Shown: positions 26,750 through 37,381, counted from the first letter of the stretch. The stretch is 64,000 bases of DNA from Bifidobacterium platyrrhinorum (GCF_010667645.1 NZ_WHZV01000001.1:634809-698808); one strand, 5' to 3'. The notes: generated by a model not told the origin, from the letters alone. Made by a program: numbers and translations.

Positions 26750-28657
26750 ATGAGTCCGAAGCAGTTGGAAGACATGTACGATGCGGTGATCGTCGGCGCG
26801 GGCGCGGCCGGCCTGTCCGCCGCACTGGGGTTGCTCCGCTCCCCCGAAATCAAGGAGATGAAGGAGAACGGCATCGATCCGAAGATCCTGGTGATCTCGA
26901 AGTTGCAGCCGTTGCGCTCCCACACCGGTTCGGCCGAAGGCGGCATCGCCGCCTCGCTCGGCAACGTCGAGGCCGACGACTGGCATTGGCACTACTACGA
27001 CACCGTCAAGGGCGGGGACTGGCTGGTCGATCAGGACGCGGCGAAACTGCTCGCCGAATACGCCCCCGAGACGGTCATCAACCTGGAACGCCAGGGCGTG
27101 GCGTTCTCGCGCACCGACGACGGCCATATCGCGCAGCGCCGCTTCGGCGGGCACACCCGCGAGTTCGGCGGCGAGCCGGTCAAGCGAGCCGCATACGCGG
27201 CCGACCGCATCGGCCATCAGATCCTGCACGCCTTGTGGCAGCAGTGCGTGGCGGCGGGGGTCTCATTCGCCGAGGAATGGTACGTGACCGACCTCGTGCT
27301 CGACGGGGACGGCTCGCGGGCCGCCGGCGTCGTCGCGTTCGACACGCACGCCGGCAAGGTGAAGCCGGTCCATGCGCGCAACGTGCTGTTCGCCACGGGC
27401 GGGGCGGGACGCCTGTTCCACACCACGTCGAACTCGTGGGACCTGACCGGCGACGGCATGGCGCTCGTCCTGGCCGCCGGACTGCAGCTCGAGGACGTGG
27501 AGTTCGTGCAGTTCCATCCCACCGGACTGGCGCACACCGGCATCCTCCTGTCCGAGGCGGCGCGCGCGGAAGGCGGCGTGCTGCGCAACGCGGACGGCGA
27601 GGCGTTCATGGAACGCTATGCGCCCGGCCACGCCGATCTGGCCGCACGCGACGTGGTCTCCCGTTCGATCATGGCGGAGATCGACGCGGGCCGCGGCGTC
27701 GCCGACCCGAAGGATCCGGACGGCCCCAAGGACTGCGTGTGGCTGGACATGACCGGCATCGACCCGGACCACATGCGCGCCGTGCTGCCCCAGGTGGTCG
27801 AGACCATCGAGAAGTACGCGGACATCGACCCCGCGAAGGATTTCGTGCCGATCAAACCCACCGCGCACTACACGATGGGCGGCATCCCCATCACCACCGA
27901 CGGCGAGGTCTACCGCTGGTCCGGGGACGGGACCGACGGGACGCGCCGGATCGTCGAAGGCCTGTTCGCCGCCGGGGAATGCTCCTGCGTGTCCGTGCAC
28001 GGGGCGAACCGTCTCGGCGGCAACTCGCTGCTCGACGCCTGCCTGTTCGGCACGCGCGCCGGCCGCACGCTCGCCGCGCGCATCGCCGCAGGACCGGTGG
28101 ACGATCCGATGGCGGCGGACGATCCGGAAACGCAGGAACGCGACGACGCCCTGTCCTCGGCGGTCGACGCGGCGGCCGGGACGCGACAGGCCGATCTGCA
28201 GGTTCTCCTCGACTCCCCCGCCGACATCGACGAAACCGATGCGGACAGCGGCGCCGACACCGACGACAACCCGTATCGCCTCATGGCCGACCTCGGTTCG
28301 ACGATGGAACGCGCCGCCGCCGTGCGCTGCGACGCGAACGGTCTGGAAACCGCGATGACGGCCATCGACGGCGGACTCGCGCCCCGCGCCAAGGCGCTCG
28401 CCGCCCATGACAGGACCGCCGCGTTCAACCAGGAGGTCACCGCCATCTGGGAGGTGCGCCATCTTGTCGCATTGGGACGCGCCGTGCTCGCCGCCTCCGA
28501 CGCACGCCATGAATCCCGTGGATCGCTCAAGCGCAACGACTTCCCCGAGCGCGACGACGAACGGTTCCTCGCCCACTCGATGACGGACGCCCGGGGCGCC
28601 ATCTCCTGGCAGCCGGTGCACATCGTCGACGTGCCCCCGAAGAAACGCGAATACTGA
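26750..28657 (+). CDS. sdhA: Succinate dehydrogenase/fumarate reductase flavoprotein subunit
   Basis: A 635-aa FAD enzyme of the succinate/fumarate oxidoreductase family. The dinucleotide-binding motif is [14 protein letters not shown], and the FAD-linking His58 lies in [10 protein letters not shown]. Substrate residues lie in [24 protein letters not shown] and AHYTMGGI, and the late FAD motif is [14 protein letters not shown]. An acidic low-complexity linker sits near residues 465-525. The exact start is uncertain: ATG 26750 has GAGGGG almost touching it, and ATG 26741 is also possible. The iron-sulfur subunit follows after a hairpin, and no membrane-anchor subunit is present. Confidence 0.88.
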   Translation: MSPKQLEDMYDAVIVGAGAAGLSAALGLLRSPEIKEMKENGIDPKILVISKLQPLRSHTGSAEGGIAASLGNVEADDWHWHYYDTVKGGDWLVDQDAAKLLAEYAPETVINLERQGVAFSRTDDGHIAQRRFGGHTREFGGEPVKRAAYAADRIGHQILHALWQQCVAAGVSFAEEWYVTDLVLDGDGSRAAGVVAFDTHAGKVKPVHARNVLFATGGAGRLFHTTSNSWDLTGDGMALVLAAGLQLEDVEFVQFHPTGLAHTGILLSEAARAEGGVLRNADGEAFMERYAPGHADLAARDVVSRSIMAEIDAGRGVADPKDPDGPKDCVWLDMTGIDPDHMRAVLPQVVETIEKYADIDPAKDFVPIKPTAHYTMGGIPITTDGEVYRWSGDGTDGTRRIVEGLFAAGECSCVSVHGANRLGGNSLLDACLFGTRAGRTLAARIAAGPVDDPMAADDPETQERDDALSSAVDAAAGTRQADLQVLLDSPADIDETDADSGADTDDNPYRLMADLGSTMERAAAVRCDANGLETAMTAIDGGLAPRAKALAAHDRTAAFNQEVTAIWEVRHLVALGRAVLAASDARHESRGSLKRNDFPERDDERFLAHSMTDARGAISWQPVHIVDVPPKKREY

Positions 28658-28667
28658 TCCGCATACG

Positions 28668-28716
28668 CCCGTCCCGTACCGTGCATTCCACATCGTGAAG
28701 TCCGGTGCGGGACGGG
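28668..28716 (+). terminator. Hairpin after the flavoprotein gene
   Basis: A 14-bp stem with one G-T pair (28668-28681 with 28703-28716). It would stop or attenuate transcription between the two dehydrogenase subunit genes. Confidence 0.6.
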
Positions 28717-28818
28717 TCGTGAATAATCCGCGCAGACCCCGTGCGGGCCACGGGATGCACGGCCACGCCTTATGTCACAATGGAGAGTTGTTTTGAGACC
28801 GATTGAGGAGGCGCGCGC

Positions 28819-29763
28819 ATGACGGATTCGACCATGACGACGGTGACGCTGAAGGTGAACCGTTTCACGCCGCGTCCCGAGCGCGAGCGGGAACGCGCCC
28901 GCGGCGGCAGCCCGTTCGCCCGCAGGAGTTCGCCCTTCGGCGGCGGTTCCGCGGGTGCGGCCGCACGACGTCGGCCGCGCGGCCGCCAGTGGGTGCAGGA
29001 GTACACGATTCCGGCCAGGCCGGAGGACACCGTCCTCGATTGCCTGCTGGCCATCAAGCGCACCGTCGACCCGACACTCGCCTTCCGCTACTCGTGCGGG
29101 CACGGCATGTGCGGTTCGGACGCGGTGGCGATCAACGGCACGCCGAACCTGCTGTGCACGGCCACGCTCAAGGACTGGGCGAAGCCGGCCGCCGTCCATC
29201 AGGTGGATGACGAGGGTTTCCGGCACACCGTCAATGAGCCGGACAACGGACGGACGGACGCCGATGCGAAAGCCGCCGACGGCGCCAGCCTCGGTGTCAT
29301 CGAACTCGGCCCGCTCCCCGGATTCCCGGTGCAGCGCGACCTCATCGCCGACATCGACCCGATGCTCGACCAGATCCGCAAACTCAAGCCGTATCTGCAG
29401 GCGGACGGCATCCTCGCCACCACCAAGGAAGGCAAGGTCGACGTCTTCGAATACCTGCAGCACCCGGACGAGCTCGCCAAATACGAGCAGCTGAGCAACT
29501 GCATCGCCTGCGGCGTGTGCGAAGGCTCCTGCCCGGTGTTCGCCGGCGGCGACGCGTTCATCGGCCCTGCGGCGCTTATCTGGGCGAGCCGGTTCGTCAA
29601 CGATTCGCGCGACTCACAGGCCATGGCCCGCATGGACGCCATCGACACGGCCGATGGCGTGGCGGCGTGCCAGTCGGTGCGCGCCTGCACGCGGCAGTGC
29701 CCCCGTGGCATCGACGTCGGCGAGGAGATGTGGCAGATCGTCGCCAAGGTGCGCGAACGGTAG
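28819..29763 (+). CDS. sdhB: Succinate dehydrogenase/fumarate reductase iron-sulfur subunit
   Basis: A 314-aa electron-transfer subunit. The [2Fe-2S] domain has SCGHGMCGSD with a later LLC; the third ligand is Asp, as in E. coli SdhB. The C-terminal domain has CIACGVCEGSCP and CQSVRACTRQCPRG for the [4Fe-4S] and [3Fe-4S] clusters. Odd feature: an Arg-, Gly- and Ser-rich insertion at residues about 20-58 splits the first strand region. Length is about 60 residues above usual. It pairs with the flavoprotein gene upstream. Confidence 0.9.
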   Translation: MTDSTMTTVTLKVNRFTPRPERERERARGGSPFARRSSPFGGGSAGAAARRRPRGRQWVQEYTIPARPEDTVLDCLLAIKRTVDPTLAFRYSCGHGMCGSDAVAINGTPNLLCTATLKDWAKPAAVHQVDDEGFRHTVNEPDNGRTDADAKAADGASLGVIELGPLPGFPVQRDLIADIDPMLDQIRKLKPYLQADGILATTKEGKVDVFEYLQHPDELAKYEQLSNCIACGVCEGSCPVFAGGDAFIGPAALIWASRFVNDSRDSQAMARMDAIDTADGVAACQSVRACTRQCPRGIDVGEEMWQIVAKVRER

Positions 29764-29805
29764 GACGCCGGTTCGCCGCAGACATCACCCCGAACACGCC
29801 CCGGA

Positions 29806-29845
29806 CGGTCCGGGTGGCGGAGGCGCGCCACCGTCACCCGGACCG
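29806..29845 (+). terminator. Hairpin after the iron-sulfur subunit gene
   Basis: An 11-bp perfect outer stem (29806-29816 with 29835-29845) with further pairing inside. It lies between sdhB and the O-methyltransferase gene. Confidence 0.6.
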
Positions 29846-29892
29846 GCGCCCGCCGTCATTGCACGAATGATTTCAAAAAGGATTGCACGTTC

Positions 29893-30564
29893 ATGGATAG
29901 GAACCAGTACACGAATCTGTCGAAGGCCTGGGAATTCGTCGAGGAGCATGCGCTCGCCCGCCAGACGCCGGCGATGGCGCAGATCCGCGAGGCCACCCAA
30001 AAGGCCGGCATGCCGCAGGGATCGGCGGCGCAGGCCGAGGCCCTGTCCATGCTGGTGCATCTGACCGGCGCGAAGTCGGTCATCGCCGTGGGCACCGGAT
30101 CGGTGATGGAGACGCTGGAACTGGTGCGCGGACTCGACGGGGAGGGACAGCTCACCGCCGTGGACTCCTCGGCGAAGGGCATCGCGGTGATCCGCAAGGC
30201 GTTCGACGTGGTGCAGGATTCCACCGCCACGAAACTGCGTGCGGTGAACGCGCAGGCCGGCGTGTTCCTGCCACGTCTGAACGCCGGTGATTACGACATG
30301 ATCGTCGTCGCCGGCGATGCGGTCAACTACGGGGCCTCATTCGCCCAGGCGTCGCGGCTGCTGCGCGGCCATGGCATCATCGTGTTCACCGACGTGCTCG
30401 CGCTCGAGGGCGCCGGCGACAGGGGCGGTCTGCTCGATCCGGCCGATCGTGGCGACAAGGCCGTGGCGATGCGCGACCTGCTCGACATCGTCGAGTCGGA
30501 CGAACGTTTCCGTACGACGCTCACCCCCACCGGCACCGGTCTGCTCATCGCCGTCAAGCGGTAA
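29893..30564 (+). CDS. Class I SAM-dependent O-methyltransferase (COMT-like)
   Basis: A 223-aa protein of the caffeoyl-CoA/catechol O-methyltransferase family. Landmarks are the QGSAAQAEALSMLVHL helix, the SAM-binding glycine motif VIAVGTGSVMETLEL, the acidic SAM contact in LTAVDSS and the YDMIVVAGDA strand. The usual metal-binding Asp and Asn positions are only partly kept, so catalysis is not certain. Substrate unknown. It is convergent with, and overlaps by 11 bp, the LOG-family gene. Confidence 0.82.
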   Translation: MDRNQYTNLSKAWEFVEEHALARQTPAMAQIREATQKAGMPQGSAAQAEALSMLVHLTGAKSVIAVGTGSVMETLELVRGLDGEGQLTAVDSSAKGIAVIRKAFDVVQDSTATKLRAVNAQAGVFLPRLNAGDYDMIVVAGDAVNYGASFAQASRLLRGHGIIVFTDVLALEGAGDRGGLLDPADRGDKAVAMRDLLDIVESDERFRTTLTPTGTGLLIAVKR

Positions 30565-31306
30565 TGAGCGTGGAAGTGGCGACGTCCACGGCCTCGTCCA
30601 CGTCGTCGGTGATCGTCACCAGACGCGGGTCGACGCCGGAGATCATGCCCCGGTCCTTGACCGGGCCGTCCAACCAGTCGAACAGCCCCCGCCAGTATCC
30701 GCTGTCGTAGAGCACGACGGGCATGTGGCCGACCTTGTGCGTCTGGACGAGCGTAAGCACCTCGAACAGCTCGTCCAGCGTGCCGAATCCTCCCGGGCAG
30801 ACGATGATGCCCGAACTGTATTTGACGAACATGAGCTTGCGGACGAAGAAGTACCGGAAGCTCATGCCCAGGTTCACGTAGTCGTTGATGCCCTGTTCGT
30901 GGGGCAGTTCGATGCCGAGGCCTATCGATTTGCCGCCGGCCAGCGCGGCGCCCTTGTTCGCCGCCTCCATCACACCGGGCCCTCCCCCGGTGATCACCGC
31001 CGCCCCCTTATGCGCGATGCCCTCGCCCATATGGCGAGCCGCCTCGTATTCGGGTGCGGTACGCGCGGTCCTGGCCGAACCGAACACGGCCACCGCCGGT
31101 CCGACCTCGGCCAGGGCGCCGAACCCGTCGACGAACTCCGCCTGGATGCGCAGCACCCGCCATGGATCCATGTGCAGCCAGCCGGTGCCGTCATCCGGCT
31201 GCAACAGGTTGGCTGTGGTGTTGTCCTCGGGGATCATGTCCCCGCGCATGATGATCGGACCGCGATGGTAGGTCTGCCCCAGCGGGGCGTTCGTCTCGTT
31301 GCTCAT
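30554..31306 (-). CDS. LOG family (TIGR00730) protein
   Basis: A 250-aa Rossmann-fold protein with the LOG motifs GGGPGVMEAANKGA and PGGFGTLDELFEVL. Family members act as cytokinin-riboside or nucleotide 5'-monophosphate phosphoribohydrolases. The ATG at 31306 is chosen because it begins a typical N-terminal extension; an in-frame start at 31357 is less likely. It is often an isolated housekeeping gene in actinobacteria and stands alone here. Confidence 0.88.
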   Translation of the reverse strand: MSNETNAPLGQTYHRGPIIMRGDMIPEDNTTANLLQPDDGTGWLHMDPWRVLRIQAEFVDGFGALAEVGPAVAVFGSARTARTAPEYEAARHMGEGIAHKGAAVITGGGPGVMEAANKGAALAGGKSIGLGIELPHEQGINDYVNLGMSFRYFFVRKLMFVKYSSGIIVCPGGFGTLDELFEVLTLVQTHKVGHMPVVLYDSGYWRGLFDWLDGPVKDRGMISGVDPRLVTITDDVDEAVDVATSTLITA

Positions 31307-31370
31307 ACCGCCCGATTCTAGCGTCCTCGCCCCGGGCTCGTCGGCACGGGAGCACACAACGAATCGCGGA

Positions 31371-32672
31371 TCAGTCGTTTACGGTGACGGACCGTCCCGC
31401 GGCGGCCTCACGCTCGTAGCGCTTCGACTGACGGCTCAGCAGCACGCCGGAGATCGCGGCGGCGATGAGCGAGCCGACGAGCACGCCGAATCTTGCCTCG
31501 GCGGACAGCTCGGGATTGTCGTAGGCGAGGGAGGCGATGAGAAACGAAACGGTGAAGCCGATGCCGCACGCGCAGGCGGCCGGGAACATGTCACGCACGC
31601 GCAGACCCTTCGCCATCTTCAGACCGCCCACGTGCGTGGAAAGCCATGCGGTGGCCATGATGCCCAACGGCTTGCCGACGACCAACGCGACGATCAGCGC
31701 GATGACCAGCGGCGAAAGCATAAGCCCCGGCGTGAGCGATTCGAAATGCACTCCGGTGGCGAACAGGGCGAACACCGGCAGGGCGAGCAGCGCGGAGAAC
31801 GGCTGAAGCTTGCCCGCATACCGTTCGGCGCGCGGGGTGGGCTCGCCGTGCACCTCACGCGCCGGGGTGAGCAGACCGACGAGCACACCGGCGAGCGTGG
31901 GGTGCACGCCGGCTTCGAACATCATCACCCAGGCGAGGATCCCGACCACGGCGACGCATGGCCACGGCACACGCTTCAGACGCACGAGGCACGCCCAGGC
32001 GGCCGCGCATGCGGCGATGCCGATGAACCAATACCATGCGTTGAGCGCGGAGAAGAACACGGCGATCAGGATGATGGCGAGCAGGTCGTCGACGGTGGCG
32101 AGCGTCATGAGGAACGCGCGGATCGAACCGGGCAGCGCCTTGGCGAACAGGGCGAGCACCGCAAGGGAGAACGCGATGTCCGTGGCGGTGGGCACGGCCC
32201 AGCCGCGGGCCATCTCACCGAACGGAATCTCACTGCCGGTGGTGGTGAGCACGAGGTCGCCTGCCGGACCGGGACCGTATTGCGCCAGCAGGGCGGTGAC
32301 GGCGACGAACAGGATGGGCGGGGTGATCATGCCTCCCACGGCGCACAGCATCGGCACGGCCGCCGCCTTCGGATTGGCGAGCGAACCGGTGGTGAGTTCC
32401 TGTTTCAGGTCGAGTCCGACGGTGAGGAAGAAGATGGTGAGCAGGCCGTCCTGCGCCCAATGGCCGATGGGCAGGTCGAGATTGGTGTGTGGCACCGCGA
32501 TATGCGTTTCGGTGATGGCCTCGAACAGATGCGCGGTGGCCGGCAGGTTCGCCAGAACCAGACCGACCAACGCGAAGGACAGCATGATGAGTCCGGACAG
32601 ACGGTCCGAGGCGGCGACGCGACGAATCGCGGACCACGCTCCCCCGCCGCGCGTGTTGTTCTGCGACGACAT
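31371..32672 (-). CDS. nhaA: Na+/H+ antiporter NhaA
   Basis: A 433-aa inner-membrane antiporter with about 12 helices. Key stretches are DGLLTIFFLTVGLDLKQEL, the unwound helix region WAVPTATDIAFSLAVLAL with its Asp, and TVDDLLAIILIA holding the paired Asp that carries the ions. These match the essential aspartates of E. coli NhaA. The start at 32672 has GGGGGAGG upstream; the ATG at 32699 has no ribosome site. It supports sodium and pH homeostasis. Confidence 0.93.
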   Translation of the reverse strand: MSSQNNTRGGGAWSAIRRVAASDRLSGLIMLSFALVGLVLANLPATAHLFEAITETHIAVPHTNLDLPIGHWAQDGLLTIFFLTVGLDLKQELTTGSLANPKAAAVPMLCAVGGMITPPILFVAVTALLAQYGPGPAGDLVLTTTGSEIPFGEMARGWAVPTATDIAFSLAVLALFAKALPGSIRAFLMTLATVDDLLAIILIAVFFSALNAWYWFIGIAACAAAWACLVRLKRVPWPCVAVVGILAWVMMFEAGVHPTLAGVLVGLLTPAREVHGEPTPRAERYAGKLQPFSALLALPVFALFATGVHFESLTPGLMLSPLVIALIVALVVGKPLGIMATAWLSTHVGGLKMAKGLRVRDMFPAACACGIGFTVSFLIASLAYDNPELSAEARFGVLVGSLIAAAISGVLLSRQSKRYEREAAAGRSVTVND

Positions 32673-32745
32673 ACGGCCTCCCCCGCTCTTCTCGGCCATG
32701 CGTCATGCCGGTTCGGACGGCATGCGCGATAATGGCGGAATTGGA

Positions 32746-32777
32746 AAAGCCCCTGTCACATACGTGAGAGGGGCTTT
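32746..32777 (-). terminator. Terminator of the tRNA-Arg array
   Basis: A 9-bp outer stem (AAAGCCCCT with AGGGGCTTT, 32746-32754 and 32769-32777) continued inward after one mismatch. Read on the minus strand it ends in a T-run. It lies directly downstream of the last tRNA. Confidence 0.8.
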
Positions 32778-32781
32778 ATCG

Positions 32782-32855
32782 TGCGCCGGACAGGATTCGA
32801 ACCTGCGACCTGCTGATCCGTAGTCAGCTGCTCTAATCCGCTGGGCTACCGGCGC
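32782..32855 (-). tRNA. tRNA-Arg (ACG), copy 3 of array
   Basis: A 74-nt cloverleaf with acceptor GCGCCGG/CCGGCGC, anticodon loop CTACGGA giving anticodon ACG (inosine at the first position reads CGT, CGC and CGA), T-arm with GTTCGAATC and discriminator A. CCA is not encoded. Identical to the other two copies. Confidence 0.95.
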
Positions 32856-32890
32856 ATACCGCTTGTTTAACCTCGTGCGGCACGAGGTGG

Positions 32891-32964
32891 TGCGCCGGAC
32901 AGGATTCGAACCTGCGACCTGCTGATCCGTAGTCAGCTGCTCTAATCCGCTGGGCTACCGGCGC
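32891..32964 (-). tRNA. tRNA-Arg (ACG), copy 2 of array
   Basis: Identical 74-nt gene in the middle of three. It is separated from each neighbour by the same 35-nt spacer, which contains the small hairpin CCTCGTG/CACGAGG (32871-32887 in the first spacer). Confidence 0.95.
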
Positions 32965-32999
32965 ATACCGCTTGTTTAACCTCGTGCGGCACGAGGTGG

Positions 33000-33073
33000 T
33001 GCGCCGGACAGGATTCGAACCTGCGACCTGCTGATCCGTAGTCAGCTGCTCTAATCCGCTGGGCTACCGGCGC
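33000..33073 (-). tRNA. tRNA-Arg (ACG), copy 1 of array (promoter-proximal)
   Basis: Identical 74-nt gene and the first to be transcribed, immediately downstream of the promoter at 33100-33127. Confidence 0.95.
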
Positions 33074-33099
33074 ATGCTGTCGTTTTGACAACTCGACAT

Positions 33100-33127
33100 A
33101 TATTACACACCCTTCCGCGATATGCAA
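33100..33127 (-). promoter_or_regulatory. Promoter of the tRNA-Arg array
   Basis: On the minus strand, TTGCAT (-35) and TAATAT (-10) are 16 nt apart. The -10 box ends about 26 nt before the first tRNA. Confidence 0.6.
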
Positions 33128-33170
33128 GCCGGCGTGTCACACCGGCGTGTCGCAGTGGATGCGGGCGGCG

Positions 33171-34517
<1,347 letters not shown>

Positions 34518-34649
34518 CGCATTCTCCTTGACCGTTCGTTTCCATGACGTCCGCAAACGGTGTCGCTCCGGACGCCGACATGTCATATACGGCTGCACGA
34601 CACGGTTGCGGCCTCGCGCGCCAAGCCTTCCGCATCGCCCGGATTACAG

Positions 34650-34681
34650 ATTACCCCCGGCGCGACACGACCGGGGGTAAT
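34650..34681. terminator. Hairpin upstream of clpX
   Basis: An 11-bp perfect stem (34650-34660 with 34671-34681) and a 10-nt loop between clpP2 and clpX. It could terminate the clpP transcript. Confidence 0.6.
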
Positions 34682-34693
34682 GGAATGTGAAGA

Positions 34694-34732
34694 ATCGGAT
34701 GCCTGGAGACGTGACGTCTCCGGACATCCGAT
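34694..34732. terminator. Second hairpin downstream of clpP2
   Basis: ATCGGATG pairs with CATCCGAT, and a GGAGACG/CGTCTCC stem forms inside it with a 3-nt loop. It lies about 50 bp past the clpP2 stop and acts either as a terminator or as an RNA-stability element. Confidence 0.55.
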
Positions 34733-34781
34733 CACATCCCGGCATCACGATCGGATCGACGGCGCCGAGACGCAGCCGATG

Positions 34782-35483
34782 TCACTGGCGATGCTCGAGC
34801 ACCTCGTCGACGATGCCGTATTCCTTCGCCTCGTTCGCGGTCAGGAACGTGTCGACTTCGATGTCCTTGCGGATCTTCTCGACGTCCTGGCCGGTGTGCT
34901 TGGCGAGCGTGTTCTCGAGCCATTCACGCATGCGCAGCATCTCGCGCGCCTGGATCTCGATCTCGGTGGCCTTGCCGAAGCCCTGGTCGATGGCCGGCTG
35001 GTGGATGAGCACGCGCGCGTTCGGCAGCATGAGGCGCTTGCCCTTGGTGCCGGCGGCGAGCAGGATCGCGGCGGCGGAGGCGGCCTGGCCGAGGCACACG
35101 GTCTGCACGTCGGGCTTGATGTACTGCATCGTGTCGTAGATGGCCGTCATGGCGGTCATCGAGCCGCCGGGCGAGTTGATGTACATCATCACGTCGCGGT
35201 TCGGATCCTGGGATTCGAGCACGAGCAGCTGCGCCATGATGTCGTCGGCGGAGGTGTCGTCCACCTGCACGCCCATGAAGATGATGCGGTCCTCGAACAG
35301 GCGCGTGTACGGGTCCTGCCTCTTGAAGCCGTACGGGGTCTTCTCCTCGAACTGCGGCAGGATGTAACGGTTCTGCGGTGCGAACGCGTCCTCGCGGCGG
35401 GCCGACGGCATGAACCCGACGACGCCGGCGGGACCGGCCAGGCGGTCGGCGCGGGCGGCGAACTTCGCTTCCTCTGATGCCAT
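34782..35483 (-). CDS. clpP2: ATP-dependent Clp protease proteolytic subunit ClpP2
   Basis: A 233-aa serine protease subunit. The catalytic Ser lies in LGQAASAAAILL and the His in RVLIHQPA, with [13 protein letters not shown] forming the substrate groove. The N-terminal extension of about 35 residues before the Clp core is a probable propeptide. The start at 35483 lies 5 bp after the upstream clpP stop. Actinobacteria normally need both ClpP paralogues in one mixed complex. Confidence 0.95.
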   Translation of the reverse strand: MASEEAKFAARADRLAGPAGVVGFMPSARREDAFAPQNRYILPQFEEKTPYGFKRQDPYTRLFEDRIIFMGVQVDDTSADDIMAQLLVLESQDPNRDVMMYINSPGGSMTAMTAIYDTMQYIKPDVQTVCLGQAASAAAILLAAGTKGKRLMLPNARVLIHQPAIDQGFGKATEIEIQAREMLRMREWLENTLAKHTGQDVEKIRKDIEVDTFLTANEAKEYGIVDEVLEHRQ

Positions 35484-35488
35484 GCTGC

Positions 35489-36109
35489 TCACTCTCCCTT
35501 CGTCATCGAATCGTGCGTGGTGATGATCTTGTCCACGAAACCGTACTCGAGCGCCTGCTGGGCGGTGAACCAGTGGTCGTACTCGTTGTCGCGGTAGATC
35601 TCCTCGACCGTGTGGCCGGTCTGCTCGGCGGTCAACTCGCTCATGGTCTTCTTCATGTCCATGATGAGCTCGGCGTTGATACGCACATCGGTGGTGGTGC
35701 CGCCGATGCCGCCGGACGGCTGGTGCATGAGCACGCGGGCGTGCGAGGTCAGGAAACGCTTGCCCTTCGTGCCGGAGCTCAGCAGGAACTGGCCCATCGA
35801 GGCGCACAGGCCCAGACCCACGGTCGCCACGTCCGGCTCGATGAGCTGCATCGTGTCGTAGATGGCCATGCCGGCGGTGATGGAACCACCGGGCGAGTTG
35901 ATGTACAGCCAGATGTCCTTCTTCGGATCCTCGGCGGCCAGCATGAGCATCTGCGCGCAGATGCGGTTGGCCATATCGTCCTTGACCTCTTCACCCATCC
36001 AGATGATGCGGTCCTTGAGGAGCCGGTTGAAGACCGGGTCGGCGAATCCGGCGGAGGGCGCGTCATCGCCCGCCATGGCCGGCAGGGTTGCAAGAGTGTT
36101 GCTCACCAT
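35489..36109 (-). CDS. clpP1: ATP-dependent Clp protease proteolytic subunit ClpP1
   Basis: A 206-aa serine protease subunit. The catalytic Ser lies in [11 protein letters not shown] and the His in [10 protein letters not shown], and the groove is [13 protein letters not shown]. The ATG at 36109 is preferred because GGAG stands just before it; an in-frame ATG at 36139 lacks a ribosome site. It is the first gene of the clpP1-clpP2 operon. Confidence 0.95.
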   Translation of the reverse strand: MVSNTLATLPAMAGDDAPSAGFADPVFNRLLKDRIIWMGEEVKDDMANRICAQMLMLAAEDPKKDIWLYINSPGGSITAGMAIYDTMQLIEPDVATVGLGLCASMGQFLLSSGTKGKRFLTSHARVLMHQPSGGIGGTTTDVRINAELIMDMKKTMSELTAEQTGHTVEEIYRDNEYDHWFTAQQALEYGFVDKIITTHDSMTKGE

Positions 36110-36334
36110 ATTCTCCATTTCGAATACTGTCATAAACAAGTGTCAAGCCTACCGCCTTCAAGCGACGGAAGCCGCATTTTCGCCCGATTTGCGCTCACTG
36201 CGTATGCTTGGGACGGCTCTCCTCGACCGGATCACCGGAAAGAGCCGATCCGTCCAGGGGATCGGGACGGCCGACCGTTCGACGAGGAACTTGCTACCGT
36301 ATATGTGTTTTGTTCATAGGGAAAGGAAATGCCC

Positions 36335-36724
36335 ATGTTTGTCGTGTCGTGCGCGTTCGCGCTTCTTGCCGGACTGTTCCATGTTCTGATCTTCATCATG
36401 GAATCGTTCCGATGGACCGATCCGAAAACGATGAAGGCCTTCTCCATCGCTTCGGAGCATGAAGCCGAGGCGACAAAGGAAATGGCCTACAACCAGGGCT
36501 TCTACAACCTGTTTCTCGGCATCATGGCCTTGGGCGGCGCGGTGTCCGCCCTCGCCGGACAGCACACCGTCGGCGTGACGCTCATGGCCGCGGGAACCGC
36601 ATCCATGACTCTTGCCTCCCTGGTGCTGTTCACCGGCAGTCCGGACAAGCGCGGTGCCGCCATGAAGCAGTTCGCTTTCCCGGCGCTCACCCTGCTGTTC
36701 CTGCTGTTGTCTGTGGTTCTGTAG
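36335..36724 (+). CDS. DUF1304 family membrane protein
   Basis: A 129-aa protein with four predicted membrane helices. Helix one is followed by the polar family motif FIMESFRWTDPKTMKAF and YNQGFYNLFLGI. Function of the family is unknown. Start 36335 is preferred because AAAGGAA stands at proper spacing; the ATG at 36329 touches that site. It is divergent from clpP1 and stands alone. It is the last clear chromosomal gene before the tRNA-Pro and prophage. Confidence 0.85.
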   Translation: MFVVSCAFALLAGLFHVLIFIMESFRWTDPKTMKAFSIASEHEAEATKEMAYNQGFYNLFLGIMALGGAVSALAGQHTVGVTLMAAGTASMTLASLVLFTGSPDKRGAAMKQFAFPALTLLFLLLSVVL

Positions 36725-36922
36725 ACATCCCGCGGGCGAATGCACCAGGCAATACGAGAACGAACCGCGGTCGATGATGCGAATGCGACGGCAATGACGT
36801 CGCCCGTATCACCCATCGGGAAAGACGCTCGATGCAGCCGATGTCGGATCTGCAGATCGGGTTGAAAGCGGCGGTGCCCGCATGGCCGAAAGAGAAAAGA
36901 CACGCCGGACCACAACCGCGGT

Positions 36923-36950
36923 TTGCGTTTTGCAAAACGTCTGGTAGATT
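36923..36950 (+). promoter_or_regulatory. Promoter before the partial tRNA-Pro
   Basis: TTGCGT and TAGATT, 16 nt apart, lie 26 nt before the tRNA-like 5' end. This is the spacing of a normal tRNA promoter, which suggests that the partial gene marks the original host locus. Confidence 0.5.
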
Positions 36951-36975
36951 ATTCGACTGTTGCAAATGCAGCATC

Positions 36976-37023
<48 letters not shown>

Positions 37024-37108
37024 ACCCAGTCGATCTGGGTGGCACCTGACCTGAGGTCTACTGCCAACTGGGCTGAGGACCAACGGCGAAAGCCGTATAA
37101 TTTAAGAC

Positions 37109-37166
37109 AGACACGATTAGACACGATGACGGTAACACCTCCGGTGTTTTTCCCGCTCAGACACGA
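37109..37166 (+). repeat. AGACACGA direct repeats, left of tRNA-Pro
   Basis: Three exact copies at 37109, 37119 and 37159. With the copies to the right of the tRNA they resemble arm-type integrase binding sites. Confidence 0.6.
37134..37152 (+). terminator. Terminator after the partial tRNA-Pro
   Basis: AACACC (37134-37139) pairs with GGTGTT (37143-37148) and is followed by a T-run. Confidence 0.65.
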
Positions 37167-37184
37167 CGTGAATAATCAGTCATT

Positions 37185-37261
<77 letters not shown>

Positions 37262-37262
37262 G

Positions 37263-37295
37263 AAAGCCCGGAATTTCAACGATTCCGGGCTTTTT
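37263..37295 (+). terminator. Terminator of tRNA-Pro
   Basis: A 12-bp perfect stem (37263-37274 with 37282-37293) with a 7-nt loop and a T-run. Confidence 0.85.
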
Positions 37296-37328
37296 CGTTT
37301 CCGTCGGCTCCCCTGTTTTGGGCCTCTC

Positions 37329-37381
37329 AGACACGATTCAGACACGATTCAGACACGATTTTCGGACACGACCAGACACGA
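37329..37381 (+). repeat. AGACACGA direct repeats, right of tRNA-Pro
   Basis: Copies at 37329, 37340, 37351 and 37374 are exact, and one at 37364 has GGACACGA. The first three are spaced 11 bp, about one helical turn, as expected for co-operatively bound integrase arm sites. Confidence 0.65.

Larger units (their letters stand above)
32782..33073 (-). repeat. 109-bp tandem repeat carrying tRNA-Arg
   Basis: The period is exactly 109 bp (74-nt tRNA plus 35-nt spacer). The three tRNAs and both spacers are identical by eye, so the duplication is recent or kept identical by gene conversion. Confidence 0.9.

Noticed and set aside
32782..33073. Regularly spaced identical repeats resembling a CRISPR array
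   Set aside because: The repeat units are 74-nt tRNA genes with clear cloverleaf and ACG anticodon, and the spacers are identical to each other.
36110..36334. ClgR-type operator before clpP1
   Set aside because: CGC...GCG half-sites occur near 36180, but the spacing does not match the known consensus.
37329..37381. AGACACGA repeats as a miniature CRISPR
   Set aside because: Units are only 8 bp with 3-5 bp between; far too short for repeat and spacer. Arm-type sites fit better.
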